From contig NZ_CAMQXC010000003.1 of the NCBI RefSeq assembly GCF_947038635.1, positions 1-57,557 of the forward strand: a stretch of 57,557 nt of DNA, written 5' to 3'. This document shows positions 26,522 through 34,212 of this stretch, in pieces; position 1 is the first letter of the stretch; each line of letters begins with the position of its first letter. The stretch comes from an uncultured Cetobacterium sp. Lineage in GTDB: Bacteria; Fusobacteriota; Fusobacteriia; Fusobacteriales; Fusobacteriaceae. The translations under genes and the position numbers were made by a program. The notes beneath the pieces are model-generated. The model made no database searches and had not been told where the DNA came from. It saw only the letters and a list, made by a program, of their open reading frames with translations.

Positions 26522-27991
26522 TTAATAATTATAAAAATAACTTCCACCTATGAACTCTTTTAATATAGATTCATCTGGTACGTATCTATCTGAAATTGTT
26601 GTAAAATAACTTAATAATCTTAAAAGTTTTCTAGCCTCATCATAGTGTGGACTCCCCATCTTTATTTTAATTAACTCTCTCTCCACAGCTGGTTTTAAGA
26701 CACCTATTTCATAGGCTAAACTCGTATCAAATATAACATCCGCATTTTCTTGGTATGGGAATATATTTTTGCTTTCACCTTTTCTAACTCTACTCCACAT
26801 CTCTAAAGTTTCTTCTGCATCAAAATTTCTTGAAATACTGTCTCTAACTATTCTTCTCATTTTTCTTACAATACTAGTTTTTATTCTATTATGAGCATCT
26901 ATATTCAATTGAGTTAAACAACTGATATAAATTTTAAAAATATGACTTTGAGAAATTCCCTCAATTAAACTATTATTTAAACCATGTATTCCCTCTAAAA
27001 TTATAATTGTATTTTTTGATATTTTTACTATTTCCCCTTTTTCTTTTCTTTGACCACTTGTAAAATCATATTTTGGAATCTCTACTTCTCTTTCAAGCAT
27101 TAAATCTCTCAAATTTTTATTTAAAAGTTCTATATCAAGGGCTTTTATTGTCTCAAAATCCTTTTTTCCATTTTCATCAATAGGGATTTGATCTCGATTT
27201 ACGTAATAATCATCTAAAGATATCATTAATGGCCTTATTTCAGATGCCATTAAATGTAATTTTAACCGATTACTAAAAGTTGTTTTTCCTGATGAACTTG
27301 GACCAGCTATCGTAACTATTTTTATCTCTCTATCCTCTAATATCTTTTCAGTTATATTAGTTATTTTTTTATCATGAAGAGTTTCATTAACTCTAATTAA
27401 TTCTATTATATCTCCTTGTAGATTAATCCTGTTTAAACTTCCAACACATGATACTTCCATTATATCATTCCACTTAGAACTTTCTTTATATACTTTAGCT
27501 AATTTTCGATCATCAATCATTGGTGGAATTTGAATAACTCCATTTATCTCTTTTGGTGTTTTAAATATAAATCCCTCATCATATGGATATATTTCAAATA
27601 AATCTACATATTCCGTATTTTCATATAATTCTTCTATAAAATAAGTTCTATAATTTTCTAATTCATATACGAAAAAAGAGATTATTCCTGTAGTTTCTAA
27701 AAGCTCTTTCAAATCCTCACGAATATTTTCTAAATGTTTTTCTGTTATCTCCTCTGAAGTAAATTGAATTTTTTTTATAACTTTTTTTTCTGCTACTATT
27801 TCACTCATTCTCTTCTCTATTTTTTTTATCTCTTCTTCTGTAATATATTTTTTTTCATTTATAGTTACATAGACACCATTATTTAAAGAGTTTCTAAATA
27901 CTACTTGAAATGCTGGATAAATATCATTAATTGCTTTTAATAAAACTAATTTTGATGTTAAATGATATTTTCTACTTTTAAATTTTTCCAT
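26522..27991 (-). CDS. Nucleoside (uridine) kinase with N-terminal ThrRS-like domain, TGS domain absent
   Basis: The 489-residue protein ends in a uridine kinase-type P-loop domain: Walker A IAGPSSSGKTTFSNRL (near 232), SLDDYYVNRDQIP, LEGIHGLN and HNRIKTSIVRKMRRIVRD. The first ~200 residues match the second additional domain of threonyl-tRNA synthetase (LVLLKAINDIYP at about 16, then LFEIYPYDEGFIFKTP). Close relatives usually begin with a TGS module of ~60 residues; this protein starts after it. A strong AAGGAGG site at the annotated start shows that it is not a mis-called start. The expected reaction is nucleoside phosphorylation in salvage. Confidence 0.85.
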   Translation of the reverse strand: MEKFKSRKYHLTSKLVLLKAINDIYPAFQVVFRNSLNNGVYVTINEKKYITEEEIKKIEKRMSEIVAEKKVIKKIQFTSEEITEKHLENIREDLKELLETTGIISFFVYELENYRTYFIEELYENTEYVDLFEIYPYDEGFIFKTPKEINGVIQIPPMIDDRKLAKVYKESSKWNDIMEVSCVGSLNRINLQGDIIELIRVNETLHDKKITNITEKILEDREIKIVTIAGPSSSGKTTFSNRLKLHLMASEIRPLMISLDDYYVNRDQIPIDENGKKDFETIKALDIELLNKNLRDLMLEREVEIPKYDFTSGQRKEKGEIVKISKNTIIILEGIHGLNNSLIEGISQSHIFKIYISCLTQLNIDAHNRIKTSIVRKMRRIVRDSISRNFDAEETLEMWSRVRKGESKNIFPYQENADVIFDTSLAYEIGVLKPAVERELIKIKMGSPHYDEARKLLRLLSYFTTISDRYVPDESILKEFIGGSYFYNY

Positions 27992-28010
27992 AAAATTCCT
28001 CCTTTATAAA

Positions 28011-28049
28011 AATAACTCTAAATTAGTATTTAGCCTAATTTAGAGTTAT
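28011..28049 (-). terminator. Terminator of the peptide transporter operon
   Basis: On the minus strand a 15-bp stem (ATAACTCTAAATTAG with CTAATTTAGAGTTAT, 8-nt loop) is followed by TTTTTAT, 6 nt past the last ABC gene. Confidence 0.85.
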
Positions 28050-28054
28050 CCTTT

Positions 28055-29029
28055 TTATTCTTCTATTTTTTTCTCTTCTTTTCCTATCAAATGACATGCA
28101 TAGAAATGTCCTGGTGATATCTCTCTTAAAACTGGTGTTGAATTTCCACATTCAGGAATTGCCATACTACATCTTTTTCTAAATCTACATCCTACTCCTG
28201 GATTAATTGGTGACGTTATCTCTCCCTTTAATCTCTCTCTACTCATCTTATGTTTTATACTTGGAATAGGTATTGCTGATAATAAAGCCTTTGTATATGG
28301 GTGTACTGGATTTTTAAATAGCTCTTTTGCTGGTGCTTTTTCTACAAGTTCTCCTAAGTACATTACTGCTATATCATCAGAAAAATGTTTTACAACTGAT
28401 AAATCATGAGTTATAAACATATATGTCAAACCAAATTCCTCTTGTAAATCTTTCATAAGGTTTAATACTTGCGCTTGAATAGAAACATCTAAGGCTGAAA
28501 CCGGCTCATCACAAACTATAAATTTAGGATTTAATGCCAATGCTCTAGCTATACCAATTCTTTGTCTTCTTCCACCATCTAATTCATGAGGATATGTATT
28601 AGTTAATCTTTCACTAAGTCCTACTGTTTCCATCAACTTAGCTACTTTCTCTTGTAACTCCTCTTTATTTTTACATTTTTTATGAATTATTAATGGTTCT
28701 GCTATTATTTCACTTATAGTCATTCTTGGATTTAAAGAAGCATATGGATCTTGGAAAATAATTTGCATCTCTTCTCTTAGTTTAACCATCTCTGCTTTTC
28801 CATAATCTCTTATATTTTTTCCTTCAAAAATTATTTCTCCATCAGTTGCTTCAAGAAGTCTTAAAACTACTCTTCCAGTAGTAGATTTTCCACATCCTGA
28901 TTCTCCAACAACTCCTAAAGTTTTTCCTCTTTCTATTGAAAAAGTAACTCCATCTACAGCATGTAAAAGTCCTTTTGGAGTATTAAAATATTTTTTTAAG
29001 TTTCTTACCTCTAGTATTTTATCTGCCAT
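28055..29029 (-). CDS. Peptide-type ABC transporter ATP-binding protein (OppF/DppF class)
   Basis: This is one of two ATPases energising uptake of peptides or a related solute. It has Walker A GESGCGKST (near 47), Q loop IFQDPYASLNPRM, the ABC signature HELDGGRRQRIGIARAL, Walker B FIVCDEP, and the C-terminal oligopeptide-transporter Cys cluster (CRFRKRCSMAIPECG). The signature reads LDGGRRQR where most relatives have FSGGQRQR. I chose the ATG at 29029 (324 residues) with GGAGGG before it; this overlaps the end of the preceding ATPase gene by 11 nt. Confidence 0.92.
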   Translation of the reverse strand: MADKILEVRNLKKYFNTPKGLLHAVDGVTFSIERGKTLGVVGESGCGKSTTGRVVLRLLEATDGEIIFEGKNIRDYGKAEMVKLREEMQIIFQDPYASLNPRMTISEIIAEPLIIHKKCKNKEELQEKVAKLMETVGLSERLTNTYPHELDGGRRQRIGIARALALNPKFIVCDEPVSALDVSIQAQVLNLMKDLQEEFGLTYMFITHDLSVVKHFSDDIAVMYLGELVEKAPAKELFKNPVHPYTKALLSAIPIPSIKHKMSRERLKGEITSPINPGVGCRFRKRCSMAIPECGNSTPVLREISPGHFYACHLIGKEEKKIEE

Positions 29030-30020
29030 TTCTTCCCTCCTGTAGCTCTGGTACATTTATTACCCCTTCGTAAGCCAAACATTTTACTTTATGTCCATTC
29101 TCAATAGATGTTCTTGGACTTCTTTTTGAACATTCCTCTTGTGCATATGGACATCTAGGATGGAATCTACATCCAGATGGTAAGTCTGTAGGATCTGGCA
29201 TTAATCCTTTTATAGGTTTTAATCTAGTTACATCTTCATCTAAACTAGGTATTGAATCAAATAGTCCATGTGTATATGGATGCTTTGGTTTTTCAAATAT
29301 GTCATACAGTGTTCCAGATTCTATAATTTCTCCCGCATACATTATTGCTACCTTATCACATACTTGTGCAACTACTCCTAAATCATGAGTTATTAGTAAC
29401 ATTGACGTTCTTAATTTCTCTTTTAAATCGTTCATTAAATCTAAAACTTGAGCTTGGATTGTTACATCTAAAGCTGTTGTTGGTTCATCTGCAATCAATA
29501 ATTTTGGATTACACGCTAATGCTATAGCTATTACAACTCTTTGCTTCATTCCACCAGAAAATTGATGTGGATAATCATTTAATCTATTTCCTGGAATTCC
29601 AACTAATTCTAGCATTTCACTTGCTTTTTCCATAGCATCTTTTGTTGATAACTTTTCATGAATTTGTATTACTTCTGCAATTTGATCTCCTACAGTTAAT
29701 ACTGGATTTAAAGATGTCATCGGATCTTGGAAGATCATACTTATTTGTCTTCCTCTTATTGCTCTCATATCCTCTTCTGAAATAGTCAATAAATTTCTTC
29801 CCTGAAAATTAATCTCACCAGATACAATTTTTCCAGGTGGATTTGGAACTAATCTCATTATTCCTAACGCTGTAGTCGTTTTACCTGCACCTGTTTCTCC
29901 AACTAATCCTAATGTTTCTCCCTCTGCTAATTCTATCTCTAAATCTGTTACTGCCATAACTTTTTCATCATTTGCTTCATAATTTATAGATAAATTTTTT
30001 ATATTTAATAGTTTTTCCAT
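29019..30020 (-). CDS. Peptide-type ABC transporter ATP-binding protein (OppD/DppD class)
   Basis: This partner ATPase has 333 residues. It has Walker A GETGAGKTT (near 41), Q loop MIFQDPMTSLNPVL, signature HQFSGGMKQRVVIAIAL, Walker B LLIADEPTTALD, switch His in LLITHDLG, and the C-terminal CRFHPRCPYAQEEC cysteine cluster found in oligo/dipeptide importers. It is followed by its overlapping partner and preceded by the two permease genes. Confidence 0.94.
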   Translation of the reverse strand: MEKLLNIKNLSINYEANDEKVMAVTDLEIELAEGETLGLVGETGAGKTTTALGIMRLVPNPPGKIVSGEINFQGRNLLTISEEDMRAIRGRQISMIFQDPMTSLNPVLTVGDQIAEVIQIHEKLSTKDAMEKASEMLELVGIPGNRLNDYPHQFSGGMKQRVVIAIALACNPKLLIADEPTTALDVTIQAQVLDLMNDLKEKLRTSMLLITHDLGVVAQVCDKVAIMYAGEIIESGTLYDIFEKPKHPYTHGLFDSIPSLDEDVTRLKPIKGLMPDPTDLPSGCRFHPRCPYAQEECSKRSPRTSIENGHKVKCLAYEGVINVPELQEGRNGR

Positions 30021-30043
30021 TTACGTCCATCTCCCCACTGTAA

Positions 30044-30925
30044 TTATTGTTTTAATCTTGGATCTAATGCATCTCTTAGACCATCCCCTAAAAGATTTAA
30101 AGATAGTATTGTTATCATTATTGATACACCTGGGAATGTTGTTACCCACCATGCATATCTAAGATATTGTCTTCCTCCAGATAACATTGATCCCCATTCA
30201 GGAGCAGGGGGCTGAATTCCCAATCCAATAAAGCTTAATCCCGCCGTTGATAATATGGCACCTGCAACACCTAATGTCCCTTGTACAATTACTGGTGCTA
30301 GCGAGTTCGGAATAATATGTCTACATATTATTCTTGCATCATTTGCTCCAATTGCTCTTGCTGCTTCAATAAACTCTTGATCTCTTATCGATAATACCGA
30401 AGCTCTTACTATTCTAGCATATCTTGGAACAGATGATATACTTACTGCAATCATTAGATTTAAAAGATTAGGACCTAATGCTGATACGATAGCTATAGCA
30501 AGAAGTATACTCGGTACAGCTAAAAATATATCCATTATTCTCATTATTATATTATCTAATTTTCCACCATAATATCCCGCTACAGCTCCTAAGAAGCCTC
30601 CAATTGCTATTGCTATACCTACTGCTAATATACCAACTTTTAAAGATACTCTAGCACCGTGAACTAATCTAGCAAATATATCTCTTCCAAATTCATCAGT
30701 TCCTAACCAATGTTGTGCTGAAGGTGGTTTCAATCTCATTCTTAAATTTTGCTTAATTACAACTTGATCATAATTTGCAATTTGGTCTGCAAATATTGCA
30801 AGTAAAACTATTATTGTTATTATTATTAAACCTAATAGGGCCATCTTATTTCTCTTTAGATTTTTCCATAATTCTGCCCATTGGCTTCTTTTTTTCCCCA
30901 CATTTTCATTTTTTATAGTAGCCAC
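30044..30925 (-). CDS. Peptide-type ABC transporter permease (OppC/DppC class)
   Basis: The inner-membrane subunit has 293 residues. A first TM segment (about 27-46) is followed by the OppC signature HWLGTDEFGRDIFARLVHGAR. The permease core has the EAA loop EAARAIGANDARIICRHIIPN. The end FPGVSIMITILSLNLLGDGLRDALDP is also typical of the family. The start codon is GTG with GGGGTG upstream. It is spaced 14 nt from the OppB-type gene. Confidence 0.94.
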   Translation of the reverse strand: MATIKNENVGKKRSQWAELWKNLKRNKMALLGLIIITIIVLLAIFADQIANYDQVVIKQNLRMRLKPPSAQHWLGTDEFGRDIFARLVHGARVSLKVGILAVGIAIAIGGFLGAVAGYYGGKLDNIIMRIMDIFLAVPSILLAIAIVSALGPNLLNLMIAVSISSVPRYARIVRASVLSIRDQEFIEAARAIGANDARIICRHIIPNSLAPVIVQGTLGVAGAILSTAGLSFIGLGIQPPAPEWGSMLSGGRQYLRYAWWVTTFPGVSIMITILSLNLLGDGLRDALDPRLKQ

Positions 30926-30939
30926 TTTTATTCACCCCT

Positions 30940-31866
30940 TTATTTGTATTGCGATTTTATTCTTGGATCAACATAAGCATATAGTATATCTACTGCTAGA
31001 TTTACAACACTAAATGTCACTGCCAAGAAAATTACTGATGCTAAAACTGTTGGCGTGTCTTTTTGTCTAATGGCATCTACCATCATTCTTCCTACACCTG
31101 GCCATGAGTAAACTGATTCTGTTAAAACCGCTCCACCTAAAAGTCCTCCAAATTGTAATCCCACTACTGTTATTACTGGAATTAAAGCATTTTTTAAAGC
31201 ATGTTTATTTATAACAACTTTTTCTGCTACTCCTTTAGCTCTTGCTGTTCTTATATAATCTTGTCTTATAACCTCTAACATAGAAGAACGAGTCATACGA
31301 GTAATTATGGCTGCTGATCCCACTCCTAAGGTTACGGATGGAAGTATCAAACTTTTTAATCCATCAAATCCTCCAGAAGGTAACCATCTCAAATTAACTG
31401 AGAATGTTAAAATTAACATTAATCCAAGCCAGAAAACGGGCATTGATACTCCTAATAAAGCTCCTATCATACTAACACTATCAATTAATGTATATTGTCT
31501 TGTTGCCGATATAATCCCTAGTGGGATTCCAATGCAAACAGCTATAATTATTCCTAAAACTGCTAATATTAATGTATTTGGAAATCTTGAAAAAATTTCT
31601 CCAAACACTTCTCTTCCTGTTGTATAAGATTGTCCAAAATTTCCAACTACTGCATTTTTTACAAATCTTAGATATTGAACAATAAAAGGGTCATTTAATC
31701 CCATTTCTAATCTTAATTGTGCCACGGCCTCTTTAGGAGCACTTTCTCCTAGGATAAGTTGAGCTGGATCTCCTGGTGTAAATGACATTATTGTAAATAC
31801 TAAGAATGAAACTCCTAGTAATACAGGTATTAACAATAGTATTCTCTTTACTACATATTTGTACAT
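30940..31866 (-). CDS. Peptide-type ABC transporter permease (OppB/DppB class)
   Basis: This inner-membrane partner has 308 residues. The start MYKYVVKRILLLIPVLLGVS is typical of the family. FTPGDPAQLILGESAP follows, then the EAA loop RTARAKGVAEKVVINKHALKNALIP, and the end VDILYAYVDPRIK. About six membrane segments are visible. It sits 73 nt downstream of the binding-protein gene, across a strong hairpin that should lower its expression relative to the binding protein. Confidence 0.94.
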   Translation of the reverse strand: MYKYVVKRILLLIPVLLGVSFLVFTIMSFTPGDPAQLILGESAPKEAVAQLRLEMGLNDPFIVQYLRFVKNAVVGNFGQSYTTGREVFGEIFSRFPNTLILAVLGIIIAVCIGIPLGIISATRQYTLIDSVSMIGALLGVSMPVFWLGLMLILTFSVNLRWLPSGGFDGLKSLILPSVTLGVGSAAIITRMTRSSMLEVIRQDYIRTARAKGVAEKVVINKHALKNALIPVITVVGLQFGGLLGGAVLTESVYSWPGVGRMMVDAIRQKDTPTVLASVIFLAVTFSVVNLAVDILYAYVDPRIKSQYK

Positions 31867-31894
31867 TGTGTAGCCCCCTTTATTTGCTTTATAC

Positions 31895-31925
31895 TAGAAA
31901 GGAAACCATTTAGGTTTCCTTTCTA
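31895..31925 (-). repeat. Intergenic hairpin between binding-protein and permease genes
   Basis: TAGAAAGGAAACC-ATTTA-GGTTTCCTTTCTA is a 13-bp perfect stem. On the minus strand no T run follows it, so it is not a standard terminator. Placement after the periplasmic component suggests 3' stabilisation of that part of the message or partial attenuation. Confidence 0.7.
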
Positions 31926-31938
31926 AAATTTAAATATT

Positions 31939-33441
31939 TTACTTTGTTTTATAAGTCCCATAAACTTTATGGTGTCCTGCAGGATGCATCTTGAATCCTT
32001 GTACAGTTTTTTGTTCTCCTACATTTTGTGTTGGATAAACTAATGTTAACACTGGAACTTCCTCTTGTACTATATCTTGAATTTCATAGTAATAAGTTTT
32101 TCTCTCTTCTGGATTAACACTACTTCTTCCTTTTACTAATAACTCGTCAACTTTTGGATTTGAATAGAATGATCTATTACCTGCTCCACCTTTATTTGCT
32201 GAGTTAAATAGTGGATCTAATCCATAGTCAGCATCTCCTGTTACAGAAACCCAACCTAATATATATAAATCATGATCTCCTCTAGCTGTTCCATCTAAAA
32301 ATGCTCCCCACTCAAGAGTTTCTATTGTTACATCAATTCCAACTTGTTTTAATTGATCCTGAGCTATAACAGCTATATCTCTTCTAATCGGATTATCATT
32401 TATCCATAACTTTAATTTTAATCCTTTATCATATCCAGCTTCTTTTAATAACTCTTTTGCTTTTTCTGGATTATATTCATATGCTTTTGCATTGGGATTA
32501 TATCCAAAAACTTTTGGTCCTATTGACGAATTAGCTGTTTGAGCTGATCCTTGATACACCGCATCTGCTATATCTTGAGTATTTAAAGCATAAGCTATTG
32601 CTTGTCTTACTTTTTTATCTTTTAACGAATCTTTTTCCATATTAAATCCTAAATATGTTGTAGATAAAGATGGTTCCTCAATTAATTCTAATCTTTCATT
32701 ATCTCTAACCATATTTTTATCTACAGGATCAATATCAAAAGCTATATCTACCTCTCCTGTTTCTAATCCTATCGTTCTATTTGTTCCTTCAACAATACTT
32801 CTAAAGATAACCTTATCTGTTGGAGCCTTTCCTAAATAATAGTCTGGATTAACTTCCAATGTTATTCTATCCCCTGCTTGCCAATCAACAAACTTATATG
32901 GCCCTGTTCCTACTGGATGTTGTCCATAAGCCCCACCAGCTTTTTCTACAGCTTCTTTATTTAAAATTCCTGATGCATTATGAGATAAATGACTTAATAG
33001 TGGACCAAAAGGAGTCGATGTTTTTACTCTTACAGTATAGTCATCTACAACTTCTACAGAATCAACTGCTTTTATTATATGAGATACTTGAGGTGATGCT
33101 TTCATTCTATCTAAAGAAAATTTAACATCGTTTGCTGTTAATTCTTTTCCATTATGAAATTTTACACCTTTTCTCAATTTAAACTCTGTTGTCTTATCAT
33201 CCACTTGAGTCCAACTTTCAGCTAATCCAGGAACTATATTCATATTAGTATCTTGTTTCACCAAAGTATCGTATATTTGCCCAGATACTTTTGCTGATGG
33301 TGCATCATTTGTTGCATGTATATCTAATGTCTTAGCGTCTGCTCCATTAGCTATAACTAGGGTATTCTTGTCAGCTCTTGCCTCTAAATTCATTCCTAAA
33401 AAAATTGCTAAAGTACTTAATAAAAGTATTTTTTTCTTCAT
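31939..33441 (-). CDS. Periplasmic substrate-binding protein of a peptide-type ABC transporter (SBP family 5)
   Basis: The protein captures peptides (or glutathione-like solutes) in the periplasm for the adjacent permease. A 500-residue start at 33441 is chosen because GGGGGG precedes it. A longer frame from 33474 contains this site. The signal peptide ends near LEARA with no lipobox cysteine, so the protein is soluble and periplasmic, which fits a cell with an outer membrane. Family motifs are TWAESW-like GLAESWTQVDD, FKLRKGVKFHNGKELTANDV and HPVGTGPYKFVDW. Relatives are named OppA, DppA or GsiB; ligand is not deducible. It heads the five-gene operon. Confidence 0.92.
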   Translation of the reverse strand: MKKKILLLSTLAIFLGMNLEARADKNTLVIANGADAKTLDIHATNDAPSAKVSGQIYDTLVKQDTNMNIVPGLAESWTQVDDKTTEFKLRKGVKFHNGKELTANDVKFSLDRMKASPQVSHIIKAVDSVEVVDDYTVRVKTSTPFGPLLSHLSHNASGILNKEAVEKAGGAYGQHPVGTGPYKFVDWQAGDRITLEVNPDYYLGKAPTDKVIFRSIVEGTNRTIGLETGEVDIAFDIDPVDKNMVRDNERLELIEEPSLSTTYLGFNMEKDSLKDKKVRQAIAYALNTQDIADAVYQGSAQTANSSIGPKVFGYNPNAKAYEYNPEKAKELLKEAGYDKGLKLKLWINDNPIRRDIAVIAQDQLKQVGIDVTIETLEWGAFLDGTARGDHDLYILGWVSVTGDADYGLDPLFNSANKGGAGNRSFYSNPKVDELLVKGRSSVNPEERKTYYYEIQDIVQEEVPVLTLVYPTQNVGEQKTVQGFKMHPAGHHKVYGTYKTK

Positions 33442-33494
33442 TTTTCCCCCCTGCATTTCTATTTTATTTTTCAATAATTTAATATTGTTAATAA

Positions 33495-33523
33495 AATATA
33501 ACCTTTTATATCGTACAAATCAA
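33495..33523 (-). promoter_or_regulatory. Promoter of the peptide transporter operon
   Basis: On the minus strand there is a -35 TTGATT (33518-33523), a 17-nt spacer and a -10 TATATT (33495-33500), about 54 nt before the ATG. Confidence 0.6.
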
Positions 33524-33618
33524 ATTTATTTAATGAATATGTTCTATTTAAAAAATAAATTTTTTTTATTATTACTAAAAAAAGAAAAAATATTTTTATT
33601 TTGTTCTTTTTTTCAGTA

Positions 33619-33647
33619 TTGATTTATTTAATTACACCTGTTATAAT
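33619..33647 (+). promoter_or_regulatory. Promoter of the DUF2147 gene
   Basis: There is a -35 TTGATT (33619-33624), a 17-nt spacer and a -10 TATAAT (33642-33647), 29 nt before the start codon. Confidence 0.75.
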
Positions 33648-33676
33648 ATTAAAAACAAATATTTTGGAGGAATAAA

Positions 33677-34138
33677 ATGAAAAAAATATTTTTATTAATT
33701 ACACTTATATTTAGTACCTTAACTTTTTCAAAAGAAGAGAATATTCAAGGTAAATGGATTACTGAGAAAGCTAAAAATGGAAACCAAATCATAGTAGAGT
33801 TTGAAAAAATAGACAATAGATATTTTGGAAAGATCATACAGTTAACTATCCCAATTTATGAGAAAGGTCATAAGTTAGAAGGAAAAACAAAACTTGATTT
33901 AGCTAATCCTGATGAAAAACTTAAAACAAGATCATTAGTTGGCATAAATTTCGTTAGTGATTTCACATACAACCCTGAAAAAGACCGTTTTGAAAATGGG
34001 TTTATTTATAATCCAGAAAATGGAAAAACTTACTACTGTTCTATCTCTTTTAAAGACCCAAATACCCTTATAGTAAAAGGAAGTCTTGATAAATCAGGCT
34101 TTATTGGATCTAAACAAATATGGTCAAAAATTAAATAA
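33677..34138 (+). CDS. DUF2147-family exported protein
   Basis: The 153-residue protein has an N-terminal signal peptide (about 1-18, ends LTFSKEE). The DUF2147 layout follows: IQGKWITEKAKNGNQIIVEF at the start, YFGKIIQL, an internal D-rich segment (KTRSLVGINFVSDF), and a C-terminal FIYNPENGKTYYCSISFKD with GSLDKSGFIG. The fold is a lipocalin-like beta barrel in known relatives. Its function is unknown. It is monocistronic, with its own promoter and a perfect terminator. TTTGGAGGAATAAA precedes the ATG. Confidence 0.85.
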   Translation: MKKIFLLITLIFSTLTFSKEENIQGKWITEKAKNGNQIIVEFEKIDNRYFGKIIQLTIPIYEKGHKLEGKTKLDLANPDEKLKTRSLVGINFVSDFTYNPEKDRFENGFIYNPENGKTYYCSISFKDPNTLIVKGSLDKSGFIGSKQIWSKIK

Positions 34139-34146
34139 TTATAAAT

Positions 34147-34174
34147 AAAACCTCCTAAATATTTAGGAGGTTTT
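34147..34174 (+). terminator. Terminator of the DUF2147 gene
   Basis: AAAACCTCCTAAAT/ATTTAGGAGGTTTT is a 14-bp perfect palindrome with T-rich flanks on both sides. It can act for adhE on the minus strand too. Confidence 0.85.
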
Positions 34175-34212
34175 ATTTTCTATATGACTAAATTTAATTA
34201 AGGTGGCTAATT

